A stretch of 64,000 nt of DNA from Amycolatopsis thermalba (GTDB taxonomy: Bacteria; Actinomycetota; Actinomycetes; Mycobacteriales; Pseudonocardiaceae), in contig NZ_PQHW01000001.1 of assembly GCF_003385215.1 (NCBI RefSeq), positions 146,910-210,909 of the forward strand, in the 5' to 3' direction. The notes under the pieces were generated by a model. That model was given only the letters and a program-made list of their open reading frames with translations, had not been told where the DNA came from and searched no databases. Made by a program: the position numbers and the translations under genes. Each line of letters starts with the position of its first letter. Positions within the stretch are counted from its first letter, which is position 1. Of this stretch, positions 25,028 through 33,037 are shown piece by piece.

Positions 25028-26002
25028 TCAGCCGGTGCGGGGGCCGGCGGCGCGGCGCAGCCGGTTGGCGATCGCGAGCCCGAGCCCCTCCTCCGGCGGG
25101 AGCGACGCGATGATGAGGTCGCACCCCCGCTGGTCCAGCTCCCGCAGGAAGCCGTAGAGGCTGCGCGCGTAGGCGGCCATCGAAGCGGGGACCTCCGCCA
25201 CCGCGTGCGCGTTCACCGGGGCGTCGCCCGCGTCCGGGGGCAGCAGGAGGCCCACCTTGTGCCCCTGCTCGCCGGCCAGCTCCGCCTCCGTGACGACCTT
25301 CTCCGGCTCGACCAGCACCACCCGCGCCCGCGGCGCGTAGTGCGACGGGTGCTGGCCCGGCACCCGGATGTGGCTGGTCGCGGGAACCGCGAGCGGGCGC
25401 TCCAGCACGGCTTCGAGGTCCTCGCGGGTCACCCCGCCCGGTCGCAGGACACTCGGCTCGTCACCGGTGACGTCGACGATCGTCGACTCCACCCCGACGT
25501 GGCAGGGGCCGCCGTCGAGCACGAAGTCGACGGCGTCGCCGAGCTCGGTCCGCACGTGGCCGGCCGTCGTGGGGCTGACGGAGCCGAACCGGTTCGCCGA
25601 CGGCGCCACGACACCGCCACCGAACGCCGCCAGCAACGCCAGCGCGACGGGGTGATCGGGCACGCGCACCGCCACGGTCTCCAGACCACCGGTCGCCTCC
25701 AGCGGCACCCTGCGGGCCCGGCGCAGCACCAGTGTCAGCGGCCCCGGCCAGAACCGCTCGGCCAGCAGGCGCGCCGTCGCGGGCACGTCCTCGACCCAGT
25801 CCCCCAGCTGCCCCGCACCGCCGAGGTGAACGATCAACGGATGCGACGACGGGCGCCCCTTGGCCCGGTACACCCGCGCGACGGCGGCCGCGTCCTCGGC
25901 GTTGGCGCCCAGGCCGTAGACCGTCTCGGTCGGGAAGGCCACCAGGCGCCCGGCACGCAGCAGGCCGGCCGCCTTGTCGATGTCACTGGTACTCGCCGTC
26001 AC
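25028..26002 (-). CDS. L-threonylcarbamoyladenylate synthase (Sua5/YwlC type)
   Basis: 324 residues: YrdC domain at about 8-195 (AGRLVAFPTETVYGLGANAE; KGRPSSHPLIVHL; RVPDHPVALALLAAFGG; SANRFGSVSPTTA; GVESTIVDVTGDEPSVLRPG) plus the C-terminal Sua5 domain (HYAPRARVVLVEPEK onward). It makes threonylcarbamoyl-AMP for the t6A37 modification of ANN-decoding tRNAs. Start GTG 26002 fits the family N-terminus. YigZ follows directly downstream. Confidence 0.9.
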   Translation of the reverse strand: MTASTSDIDKAAGLLRAGRLVAFPTETVYGLGANAEDAAAVARVYRAKGRPSSHPLIVHLGGAGQLGDWVEDVPATARLLAERFWPGPLTLVLRRARRVPLEATGGLETVAVRVPDHPVALALLAAFGGGVVAPSANRFGSVSPTTAGHVRTELGDAVDFVLDGGPCHVGVESTIVDVTGDEPSVLRPGGVTREDLEAVLERPLAVPATSHIRVPGQHPSHYAPRARVVLVEPEKVVTEAELAGEQGHKVGLLLPPDAGDAPVNAHAVAEVPASMAAYARSLYGFLRELDQRGCDLIIASLPPEEGLGLAIANRLRRAAGPRTG

Positions 26003-26084
26003 GCGCCCGATTCTCCCACCGCCCCGCTCGCCGGACGCGCGGTGGTGGAGGTCGGCGGACCCGGCCCCGTCCGCCTGGCGGGAG

Positions 26085-26436
26085 TCACACCGAGGCGAGG
26101 AAAGAGCGCACGCGATCCAGGAGTACCCCGGCTGCCTCGGGGTCGTACGCGGGGAGTGAGGAGTCGATGAGCACCGCGCCGCGTGCTCCAGGGCGGGTCT
26201 GCGCGAGCCGCTGGGCGATGGTGACACCGAACGAGAACCCGGCGTACCCGAGTTCCGGTCCCAGCGCCTCCGCCTCGGCGATCCCACGCTCCCGCAGCTG
26301 TTCGAACCCGGCGTGGCGAGCGAAGGCGAAACCTTCCTCGAGGCCGGCGAAGGTCCGCCCCGAACAGATCCGGGGGGTGCACCATGTGGCCCGCCCGGCG
26401 CAGGTCCTCGGCGACGCTCCACACGCCCTCGGTCAA
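26085..26436 (-). pseudogene. Dienelactone hydrolase family pseudogene
   Basis: Minus-strand homology runs LGLTEGVWSVAEDLRRAGHM, VHPPDLFG, then shifts frame near 26370 and continues RTFAGLEEGFAFARHAGFEQ, GYAGFSFGVTIAQRLAQTRP, GARGAVLIDSSLPAYDPEAA to a stop. The start codon region is missing, there is at least one frameshift, and about 80 residues with the catalytic Asp/His are deleted before the last 20 residues. It abuts a truncated regulator on the opposite strand at about 26437. Confidence 0.7.
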
Positions 26437-26845
26437 GCCCAAGAGCACCGTCGCGCACCACGTGCAGGTGCTCGCCGGCAACGGCCTGCTCCGGGTGGTG
26501 CGCACGCGGCGGGTCCGAGCCGTTGCGGAACGGTTCTACGGCCGCACCGCACGCATGTTCTTCGTCGCGGCGGAGCCGGCCGTGGCCGAGGCGGCGGTCT
26601 CCGGGGACTTCGACGACTTCGAGGTGGCGGCGCGCGAGCCCGCCGCGGCTTTCGAGGCCGGACAGCTGTGGGGCTTCATCCGCCACGCGCGCATCTCCGG
26701 GGACCGGGCCGCGCGGTTCTGGGACAGAATGGCCCAGCTCGTCGACGAGTTCGACCGGCTGCCCCGGTCCGGGGACACCACCTACGGCTTCGCGATCGGT
26801 ATCCACCCCACCGGCCACCCGGCTCTGCCGCCGCGAGCGTCCTGA
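26437..26845 (+). pseudogene. 5'-truncated winged-helix (ArsR-like) regulator
   Basis: Homology starts abruptly in the recognition helix (KPKSTVAHHVQVLAGNGLLR) and continues through VVRTRRVRAVAERFYGRTAR, VAAREPAAAFEAGQLWGFIR and ARFWDRMAQLVDEFDRLP. About 50 N-terminal residues of the HTH domain are gone, replaced by antisense dienelactone-hydrolase sequence. A 153-residue frame from 26384 exists but its first 18 residues are that foreign sequence. It is probably non-functional. Confidence 0.65.
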
Positions 26846-27304
26846 CCGGCTCGGCGCGGGACGGTCGAGAACCGTCGCGGGATGCCCGGCGCCACCGGCC
26901 ACACACCCCGCGCTCCCGCACCCCGGTGATCGCCGCCGGCACCGCCCCGGGCAGCAGCCGTGAGGCAGGGGTCGCGCGACGGCGGCGAGTCGTGCGGCCG
27001 CCGCCCGTAGCTCGGTCACTTCCTGGGCGCAGCCGGATCGCCCGGGGCTTGAACGTGCGTAGTGGACTGATGGGCCGCGGATCCGGCGCCGCACCGTCAC
27101 CGGATCGGCCGGCGCGAAAATCCCGGTCCGTCCGATCCGCACGGCGACGGGCCCGAACGCCCGGAGCGACCACCACCGGGGAACCGCGGCCACGCAGCTG
27201 GACCAGGCGGCCGGCCCGCATCGGGGCCGGGCGGCGCCCATCCGGAACCCGCTCCGCGACGAATACCCGCTGACCGACTCGATCCACTGGTTGAGGTGAT
27301 CACC
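26846..27304. other. Gene-free interval
   Basis: 459 bases with no supported gene. A short plus-strand reading frame just before the next gene ends in RDEYPLTDSIHWLR followed by a stop, which may be the tail of a lost gene. No hairpin terminator, repeat or RNA gene was recognised. Confidence 0.4.
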
Positions 27305-27748
27305 ATGTCCCGATCCACCACCCTGTCCACCACCCGCGGGGCGCGCGCCGCCGCCGGCGTCGTGGGCGCCGTGTTCCTCCTGGTCGGCATCCTCGGCTTC
27401 GTCCCCGGCATCACCACCGGCTACGACGAGCTGACCTTCGCCGGGCACCACTCCGGGGCCCTGTTGCTGGGCGTGTTCGCGGTCTCGGTGCTGCACAACA
27501 TCGTGCACCTGCTGTTCGGTGTCGCCGGCCTGGCCGCGTCGCGCAGCGCGGGGGCCGCCCGTGCCTTCCTGATCGGCGGCGGCGCGATCTACCTGGTCCT
27601 GTGGGTGTACGGGCTGGTCGTCGACGAGGCCGGGAGCGCCAACTTCGTCCCGGTCAACACCGCCGACAACTGGCTGCACCTGGTGCTCGGGGTCGCGATG
27701 ATCGCGCTCGGCCTGCTCACCGCGCGCGGACGGCGCACCGCACACTGA
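27305..27748 (+). CDS. DUF4383 membrane protein
   Basis: 147 residues with four hydrophobic segments: AAAGVVGAVFLLVGILGFVP, LLLGVFAVSVLHNIVHLLFG, AFLIGGGAIYLVLWVYGLVV, WLHLVLGVAMIALGLLTARG. The HNIVHLLFG motif is characteristic of DUF4383, an actinobacterial/cyanobacterial membrane family of unknown function. ATG 27305 has GAGG 8 bases upstream; an in-frame GTG at 27296 is less likely. Confidence 0.83.
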   Translation: MSRSTTLSTTRGARAAAGVVGAVFLLVGILGFVPGITTGYDELTFAGHHSGALLLGVFAVSVLHNIVHLLFGVAGLAASRSAGAARAFLIGGGAIYLVLWVYGLVVDEAGSANFVPVNTADNWLHLVLGVAMIALGLLTARGRRTAH

Positions 27749-27758
27749 ACCGGAGCGG

Positions 27759-27995
27759 CTACCGCACCCGCGGCGGCCGGCGGTGCCGCGTCCAGCCCTC
27801 CCGCAGGCGCTGGACGAGGCCCGCGACCCCGCGGCGGCGCCGCACGAACACGATCGGGTTCGCCGGTGCGGTGCGGGCGGCGTGGAAGCGGCGCAGCCCC
27901 TCGCGGAACAGCTCGGGATCGCCGCCGACGTCGGGGTGGTGGGCGCGGACGAAGGCGCGGTAGGCGTCGCGGTCGAACCGGTGCTCGTCGTCCAT
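27759..27995 (-). CDS. Mini J-domain-like protein, 78 aa
   Basis: MDDEHRFDRDAYRAFVRAHH followed by PDVGGDPELFREGLRRF shows the HPD motif and the preceding YR-x(n)-HHPDVGGD context of DnaJ J-domains, followed by a basic tail (RRRRGVAGLVQRLREGWTRH). It is shorter than a full J-domain protein and lacks Gly/Phe and zinc regions. Short HPD proteins of this type are seen in actinobacteria. A role as Hsp70 co-chaperone is possible but unproven. Confidence 0.6.
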   Translation of the reverse strand: MDDEHRFDRDAYRAFVRAHHPDVGGDPELFREGLRRFHAARTAPANPIVFVRRRRGVAGLVQRLREGWTRHRRPPRVR

Positions 27996-28091
27996 GCCCG
28001 CGCTCCCCTCGCCTCGGTGCCCGCGTCCACGGTACCGGCCGCGGTGCCCCCGCGCCGGGGGCACCGCGTGATCGCCACGCCGGGCGCACCG

Positions 28092-29135
28092 TCAGACCTG
28101 TTCGCCCAGTTTGAAGCCGTTGCGCGGGCTCGTGTAGGAGAAGCCGTCCGCGCCGACGGTGACCTCGGCCTCCCGGGGCTGCACGCGGGGCACCACCGGC
28201 CGGACCCGCCCGTCGAGGTCGAGCACCGGGGAGGCGTCGGTGTACCAGCTGGGCACCACCGGGTTGCCCCACCAGTCCCGCCGCTGGTGGTCGTGCACGT
28301 CCCAGGTGATCACCGGGTTGTCCGGGTCGCCGGTGTAGTAGTCGTGGGTGTAGATCTCGATCCGGTGGCCGTCCGGGTCGCGGACGTAGAGGTAGAACGC
28401 GTTCGACACCCCGTGGCGCCCGGGCCCGCGCTCGATCATCCCGGACCGGCGCAGCGCGCCGAGGTGGTCGCAGATGTGCAGGATCTGGTGCCGTTCGTGG
28501 GTGGCGAACGCGAGGTGGTGCAGCCGGGGACCGTCGCCGCCGGTGAGGGCCACGTCGTGCACCGTCGGTTTGCGGAACATCCACGCCGCGTAGACCGTGC
28601 CCTCGGCGTCCTGGATGTCCTCCGACACCCGGAAACCGAGGTCCTCGTAGTAGGCCCGGGCGGCCGGGACGTCGGGCGTGCCGAGGTTGAAGTGGTCCAA
28701 CCGGGACAGTGCGCCCGCGCCGTGCACGTCGTAGCGCTGGGTGAACCGTTCCACGTGCACGGCGTCGTGGAAGAACTCCACCGGGAAGCCGAGCGGGTCC
28801 TCCACCCGCACGGCTTCGCCGATCCCGCGCGTCGCCCCGGCCGGGCGCCGCTGCACCCGCACCCCGAGGGCGCGGTAGTGCGCCTCGGCGAGGTCCCGGT
28901 CGGCGGCGCCGCGCACCCGGTAGCCGAGCACCGCCAGCGCGGGCGTGTCCCCCTGGCGCAGCACCAGCGAATGGTGCAGGTACTCCTCGACCGCGCGGAG
29001 GTGGATCCGCTCGCCGTCCTCGTACGTGGGGATCAGGCCGAGCACGTCGACGTAGAACGCCCGGGACGCGGCCAGGTCGGTCACGACCAGCTCGGCGTAG
29101 GCGCAGCGGAGCACATCGGGCGGGGTGGTGGTCAT
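28092..29135 (-). CDS. hpaD: Homoprotocatechuate 2,3-dioxygenase
   Basis: 347 residues, two VOC modules of the type I extradiol dioxygenase family. Metal ligands are visible as His in LSRLDHFNLGTPD, His in PRLHHLAFATHERH and Glu in GHRIEIYTHDYYTGDPD; the sequence pattern is that of 3,4-dihydroxyphenylacetate 2,3-dioxygenases (Fe or Mn). It cleaves the ring to 5-carboxymethyl-2-hydroxymuconate semialdehyde. ATG 29135 overlaps the hpaE stop (ATGA). Last gene of the operon starting with the MFS transporter. Confidence 0.87.
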   Translation of the reverse strand: MTTTPPDVLRCAYAELVVTDLAASRAFYVDVLGLIPTYEDGERIHLRAVEEYLHHSLVLRQGDTPALAVLGYRVRGAADRDLAEAHYRALGVRVQRRPAGATRGIGEAVRVEDPLGFPVEFFHDAVHVERFTQRYDVHGAGALSRLDHFNLGTPDVPAARAYYEDLGFRVSEDIQDAEGTVYAAWMFRKPTVHDVALTGGDGPRLHHLAFATHERHQILHICDHLGALRRSGMIERGPGRHGVSNAFYLYVRDPDGHRIEIYTHDYYTGDPDNPVITWDVHDHQRRDWWGNPVVPSWYTDASPVLDLDGRVRPVVPRVQPREAEVTVGADGFSYTSPRNGFKLGEQV

Positions 29136-30643
29136 GACTGTCCTTTCCGGACCGCGCCGAACCGGGGGGTGCGCACGGGGCCGAGTGAGACGTGGATGGC
29201 CTGCTGGTGGGTGTAGAAGTCGAGCGAGCGGTAACCGCCCTCCTGGCCGAGCCCGGAGGCCTTGATCCCGCCGAACGGGGTCCGCAGGTCGCGGACGTTG
29301 TGCGAGTTCAGCCAGACCATCCCGGCCTCGACCGACTGGGCGAAGGTGTGCGCGCGTTCCAGGTTCGAGGTCCACACGTAGGCGGCCAGGCCGTACCGGA
29401 CGTCGTTGGCCAGCGCCAGTGCCTCGTCCTCGCTGTCGAAGGGGGTGAGCGCGACGACGGGACCGAAGATCTCCTCCTGGAAGATCCGCGCGTCCGGGGC
29501 GACGTCGGCGAACACGGTCGGCGCCACGTAGTTCCCGGTGTCCAGGCCGGGCGGGCGGCCGCCGCCGGCGAGCAGCCGTCCCTCGGACCGGCCGAGTTCG
29601 ACGTAACGCATCACCTTCGCGTGGTGCTCGGGGTGCACCAGCGCGCCGACCTCGGTGGCCGGGTCGTGCGGGTCGCCGACGACGATCGCACAGGCGCGGG
29701 CGGCGAAACGCTCGCAGAACTCGTCGTAGACGGCGCGCTCGACGAGGATGCGGCTGCCCGCGGTGCAGCGTTCCCCGTTGAGGGAGAACACGCCGAACAC
29801 CGTGGAGTCCAGCGCGGCGTCGAGGTCGGCGTCGGCGAACACGATCGCCGGGGACTTGCCGCCCAGCTCCATGGACATGCCCTTCAGGCCGGCCGCGCAG
29901 TTGCGGAAGATCGTCTGCCCGGTGGCGCTCTCGCCGGTGAACGAGATCAGCGGCACGTCCGGGTGCCGCACCAGCGCGTCGCCGGCTTCCTCGCCGAACC
30001 CGTGGACGAGGTTGAACACACCGTCGGGCAGGCCGGCCTCGGCGAAGATGCCGGCCCACAGCCCGGCCGACAGCGGGGTGAACTCGGCCGGTTTGAGCAC
30101 CACGGTGCATCCCGCCGCGAGCGCGGGCGCCAGTTTCCAGCTCTCCAGCATGAACGGCGTGTTCCACGGCGTGATGAGCCCGGCGACGCCGACCGGCTTG
30201 CGGTGCACGTAGTTGAGCTGCCTGCCGGGCACCCGGTAGGTGTCGTCGGACTGGGCCACGATCAGGTCGGCGAAGAACCGGAAGTTCTCGGCCGCGCGGT
30301 GCGCCTGCCCGAGCGCCTGGGTGATCGGCAGGCCGGTGTCGAACGTCTCCAGCTCCGCGAGCCGGGCGTCCTGCGCCTCGACGGCGTCGGCGATCCGGTT
30401 CAGCACCCGGGCGCGGGCGCGCGGCGGCAGGCCCGGCCAGGGGCCGCCGGTGAACGCCTCGCGCGCCGCCGCGACCGCCCGGTCGACGTCCTCGGCCTGT
30501 CCCGCCGCGGCGGTGACGTACACCTCGTTGGACACCGGGTCGAGCACGTCGAAGGTCTTGCCGGAGAGGCTGTCGGTGAACTCGCCGCCGATGTAGTGCC
30601 GGATCGCTTCCGGCAACCCGCCGGGGACATGGGGCTCGGGCAT
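29132..30643 (-). CDS. hpaE: 5-Carboxymethyl-2-hydroxymuconate semialdehyde dehydrogenase
   Basis: 503 residues, aldehyde dehydrogenase superfamily. RHYIGGEFTDSLSGKTFDVL at the N-terminus, VAGLITPWNTPFMLESWKLA with the cofactor-site Asn, the Glu in SMELGGKSPAIVFADADLD, catalytic Cys in NGERCTAGSRILVERAVYDE, and the C-terminal FGGIKASGLGQEGG. Immediately upstream of HpaD, so the HpaE reaction (NAD-dependent oxidation of the meta-cleavage semialdehyde) is the natural assignment. Confidence 0.87.
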   Translation of the reverse strand: MPEPHVPGGLPEAIRHYIGGEFTDSLSGKTFDVLDPVSNEVYVTAAAGQAEDVDRAVAAAREAFTGGPWPGLPPRARARVLNRIADAVEAQDARLAELETFDTGLPITQALGQAHRAAENFRFFADLIVAQSDDTYRVPGRQLNYVHRKPVGVAGLITPWNTPFMLESWKLAPALAAGCTVVLKPAEFTPLSAGLWAGIFAEAGLPDGVFNLVHGFGEEAGDALVRHPDVPLISFTGESATGQTIFRNCAAGLKGMSMELGGKSPAIVFADADLDAALDSTVFGVFSLNGERCTAGSRILVERAVYDEFCERFAARACAIVVGDPHDPATEVGALVHPEHHAKVMRYVELGRSEGRLLAGGGRPPGLDTGNYVAPTVFADVAPDARIFQEEIFGPVVALTPFDSEDEALALANDVRYGLAAYVWTSNLERAHTFAQSVEAGMVWLNSHNVRDLRTPFGGIKASGLGQEGGYRSLDFYTHQQAIHVSLGPVRTPRFGAVRKGQS

Positions 30644-30645
30644 GG

Positions 30646-31590
30646 TCAGTGTCCTTCCGTCGAAAATCCGTCCGCCGGGCTCAGGTACGCCTCGCCCTGG
30701 CGCAGGAGGTCCCGGATGCGGGCGAGCGCGGCTTCCGAGGGCGGCACCAGCGGGGGCCGCACGTGCGCCGACGCGATGAGGCCGCGCTGGGCCAGCACCC
30801 ACTTGCCGGGTGCCGGGTTGGTCTCCACGAACAGCAGGTCCACCAGCGGGTGCAGGCCGTAGTGGAGTTCGCGGGCGCGCTCGTGGTCGCCGGCCTGCCA
30901 CGCCTCGTACATCGCGGCGCAGGCGGCCGGGGCGAGGTTGGCGGTGGCGCTGACGAACCCGGCGCCGCCGAGCGCCAGCAGCGGCAGGCACAGCAGCTCG
31001 ATCCCGGACCACACCAGCAGTTCCGGCCCGCACTGGTGCAGCACGCGGGAGAAGTGCTCGAAATCCCGGGTGGTCTCCTTGACGCCGACGAAGTTGTCCA
31101 GGTCGCGGAAGAGCCGGGCCACGGTCTCCGGGGCGAGGTCCACCGCGGTGCGGCTGGGCACGTTGTAGGCCACGATCGGCAGGTCGGGGAACTCGCGGGC
31201 CACCGTGCGGTACCAGGTGTAGAGCGCTTCCTGGGTGGGGCGCGCGTAGTACGGGGTGATCACGAGCACGGCGTCGGCGCCCGCGTCCCGGGCGGCGGCG
31301 GTCAGCTCCAGGGTTTCGCCGAGTTTCGCCGAGCCGGTGCCCGGCAGGAACGGCACGCGGTCGCCGATCTCGGCGGCCACGGTCCGGATCGCCGCGGCGC
31401 GTTCGGCCACCGTCTGCGCGCCGGGCTCACCGGTCGACCCGCCGAGCGAGATGCCGTGGCTGCCCGCCGCCAGCTGCCAGCGCACCAGGTTCGCCAGGCC
31501 GGCGTGGTCGAGGTCCCCCTCGGCGGTGAACGGGGTCATCAGCGGTGCGATCGAGCCTCTGATCGACCGCGGGTCCGCGCGGAATCGCAT
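30646..31590 (-). CDS. DapA/NAL-family aldolase in homoprotocatechuate operon
   Basis: 314 residues, (beta/alpha)8 class I aldolase family: IAPLMTPFTAEGDLDHAGLA, GISLGGSTGEPGAQTV, conserved Tyr in IVAYNVPSRTAVDLAP and Schiff-base Lys in NFVGVKETTRDFEHFSR. True dihydrodipicolinate synthase would not sit in this catabolic operon. A retro-aldol or decarboxylation step on a C7 hydroxy-oxo-diacid is plausible, possibly in place of HpaI. Substrate is inferred from context only. Confidence 0.8.
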   Translation of the reverse strand: MRFRADPRSIRGSIAPLMTPFTAEGDLDHAGLANLVRWQLAAGSHGISLGGSTGEPGAQTVAERAAAIRTVAAEIGDRVPFLPGTGSAKLGETLELTAAARDAGADAVLVITPYYARPTQEALYTWYRTVAREFPDLPIVAYNVPSRTAVDLAPETVARLFRDLDNFVGVKETTRDFEHFSRVLHQCGPELLVWSGIELLCLPLLALGGAGFVSATANLAPAACAAMYEAWQAGDHERARELHYGLHPLVDLLFVETNPAPGKWVLAQRGLIASAHVRPPLVPPSEAALARIRDLLRQGEAYLSPADGFSTEGH

Positions 31591-31615
31591 GGATCTCCTT
31601 TCCGGGAAACGGGTC

Positions 31616-33037
31616 TCACTGCCCGGCGAGCCAGTCGGCGTACCGGGCCCGCCAGTGCTCGTCCATCGGGTACAGGCCCGCCACTGGTTCGCCGGCGGCC
31701 ACCTGCGCGGCGATGAACGTCTCCTGCCGTTCCTGCTCCTCGGCCGCGGCGACGACCTCCTCGGCGAGCGGGGGCGGGATGACGAGCACGCCGTCGTCGT
31801 CGCCGACGATCACGTCGCCGGGCCGGACCGCGGCGCCGCCGCAGGCGACGGGCACGTCGATGTCCCACGGCACGTGGCGGCGGCCGAGCACGGACGGGTG
31901 CGCTCCGGCGTGGTGGACCGGGATGTCCAGCGCGGCCACGGCGGCGATGTCGCGCACTCCGCCGTCGGTGACGATCCCCGCCGCGCCGCGCACCTGCGCC
32001 CGCAGCGCGAGGATGTCCCCGACGGTGCCGGCGCCGCGTTCCCCGCGGGCCTCCATCACGAGCACCTCGCCCGGACCGAGCGAGTCGATCACGCGTTTCT
32101 GCGCGTTGTGACCGCCGCCGCGCTCGTCGAAGAGGTCGGCGCGGCAGGGCAGGTACCGCAGGGTGCGGGCCTGCCCGGCGAACCGCCTGCCCGGTTTGGC
32201 GGGCGAGAGCCCGTCGATCGTCACGTCGCCGTGCCCGCGGCGGCGCAGCTGCGCGGCGAGGGTCGCGGTGCCCACCGATTCGAGGCGGCGGCGCAGATCG
32301 GCGGTGAGCACGAACGGCCGGGTGCCGTGGGCGTCCGCGCGCAGGTCGTCCTCGGCCCGCGGCAGCGCGCCGTACGGTCCGAACGGGACGGTCCCCTCCG
32401 CGATCGGCGTGACCAGGCGGCCGGTCGTGTGCCCGCACCCGTCCACCTCGACCTCGACGACGTCGCCGGGCACCACCACCGACGCCCCGGCGGGTGTGCC
32501 GGTCAGGATCACGTCGCCGGGTTCGAGGGTGATCAGCTGGGACAGGTCGGCCACCAGCCGGCCGAACCCGAACAGCACACCGCCGGTGGTGTCCTCCTGG
32601 CGCAGGACGCCGTTGACCCAGGTGCGCACGCGCAGCCGCGCCGGGTCCAGCTCGCCGGCCGGGAGCACCACGGGTCCGAGCGGGGTGAAGCCGTCACCGC
32701 CCTTCGAGCGCAGGTTGGAGCCCCGGTCCGCCGCGCGGAGATCGTATATCCCCAGGTCGTTGGCCGCGGTCACGCCGGACACGCGGGACCAGCCCTCCTC
32801 CGGGGTGACCCGGCGGGTGGTCTGCCCGATGACGAGCGCGATCTCCCCTTCGAAGCCGAGCAGCTGCGCGCCCAGGGGCCGTTCGAGCACGTCCCCGCTG
32901 GCCGCCACGGAGGTCGCCGGCTTGAGGAAGTAGGACGGGTACGCCGGGGTCCGGCCCCGCTGCGCGGCCCGGGAGCGGTAGTTGAGGTGGACCGCGATGA
33001 TCTTGCCCGGCCGTCCGGGCGCCTGGGTCGCGGTCAT
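31616..33037 (-). CDS. FAH-domain/RraA-like-domain fusion (HpaG-type decarboxylase/isomerase plus aldolase-like module)
   Basis: 473 residues. Residues about 10-260 are a fumarylacetoacetate-hydrolase-family domain (LGFEGEIALVIGQTTRRVTP, GDVILTGTPAGASVV, PGDVVEVEVDGCGHTTGRLV), as in HpaG. Residues about 280-470 are RraA/HMG-aldolase-like (VLVMEARGERGAGTVGDILA, AAGIVTDGGVRDIAAVAALD, GDVIVGDDDGVLVIPPPLAE). RraA-fold enzymes cleave 4-hydroxy-2-oxo acids or decarboxylate oxaloacetate, so one polypeptide may cover decarboxylation and a later aldol step. ATG overlaps the MFS stop. Confidence 0.8.
   Translation of the reverse strand: MTATQAPGRPGKIIAVHLNYRSRAAQRGRTPAYPSYFLKPATSVAASGDVLERPLGAQLLGFEGEIALVIGQTTRRVTPEEGWSRVSGVTAANDLGIYDLRAADRGSNLRSKGGDGFTPLGPVVLPAGELDPARLRVRTWVNGVLRQEDTTGGVLFGFGRLVADLSQLITLEPGDVILTGTPAGASVVVPGDVVEVEVDGCGHTTGRLVTPIAEGTVPFGPYGALPRAEDDLRADAHGTRPFVLTADLRRRLESVGTATLAAQLRRRGHGDVTIDGLSPAKPGRRFAGQARTLRYLPCRADLFDERGGGHNAQKRVIDSLGPGEVLVMEARGERGAGTVGDILALRAQVRGAAGIVTDGGVRDIAAVAALDIPVHHAGAHPSVLGRRHVPWDIDVPVACGGAAVRPGDVIVGDDDGVLVIPPPLAEEVVAAAEEQERQETFIAAQVAAGEPVAGLYPMDEHWRARYADWLAGQ

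Noticed and set aside
25028..28078. 1016-codon minus-strand frame extending upstream of Sua5
   Set aside because: Only the 324 residues from GTG 26002 resemble Sua5; the rest is low-complexity antisense of pseudogenes, DUF4383 and the HPD gene.
30646..31590. Lysine-biosynthetic dihydrodipicolinate synthase (dapA)
   Set aside because: Family match only; it is embedded in a catabolic operon between hpaE and the FAH-RraA gene, so a catabolic aldolase role is more likely.
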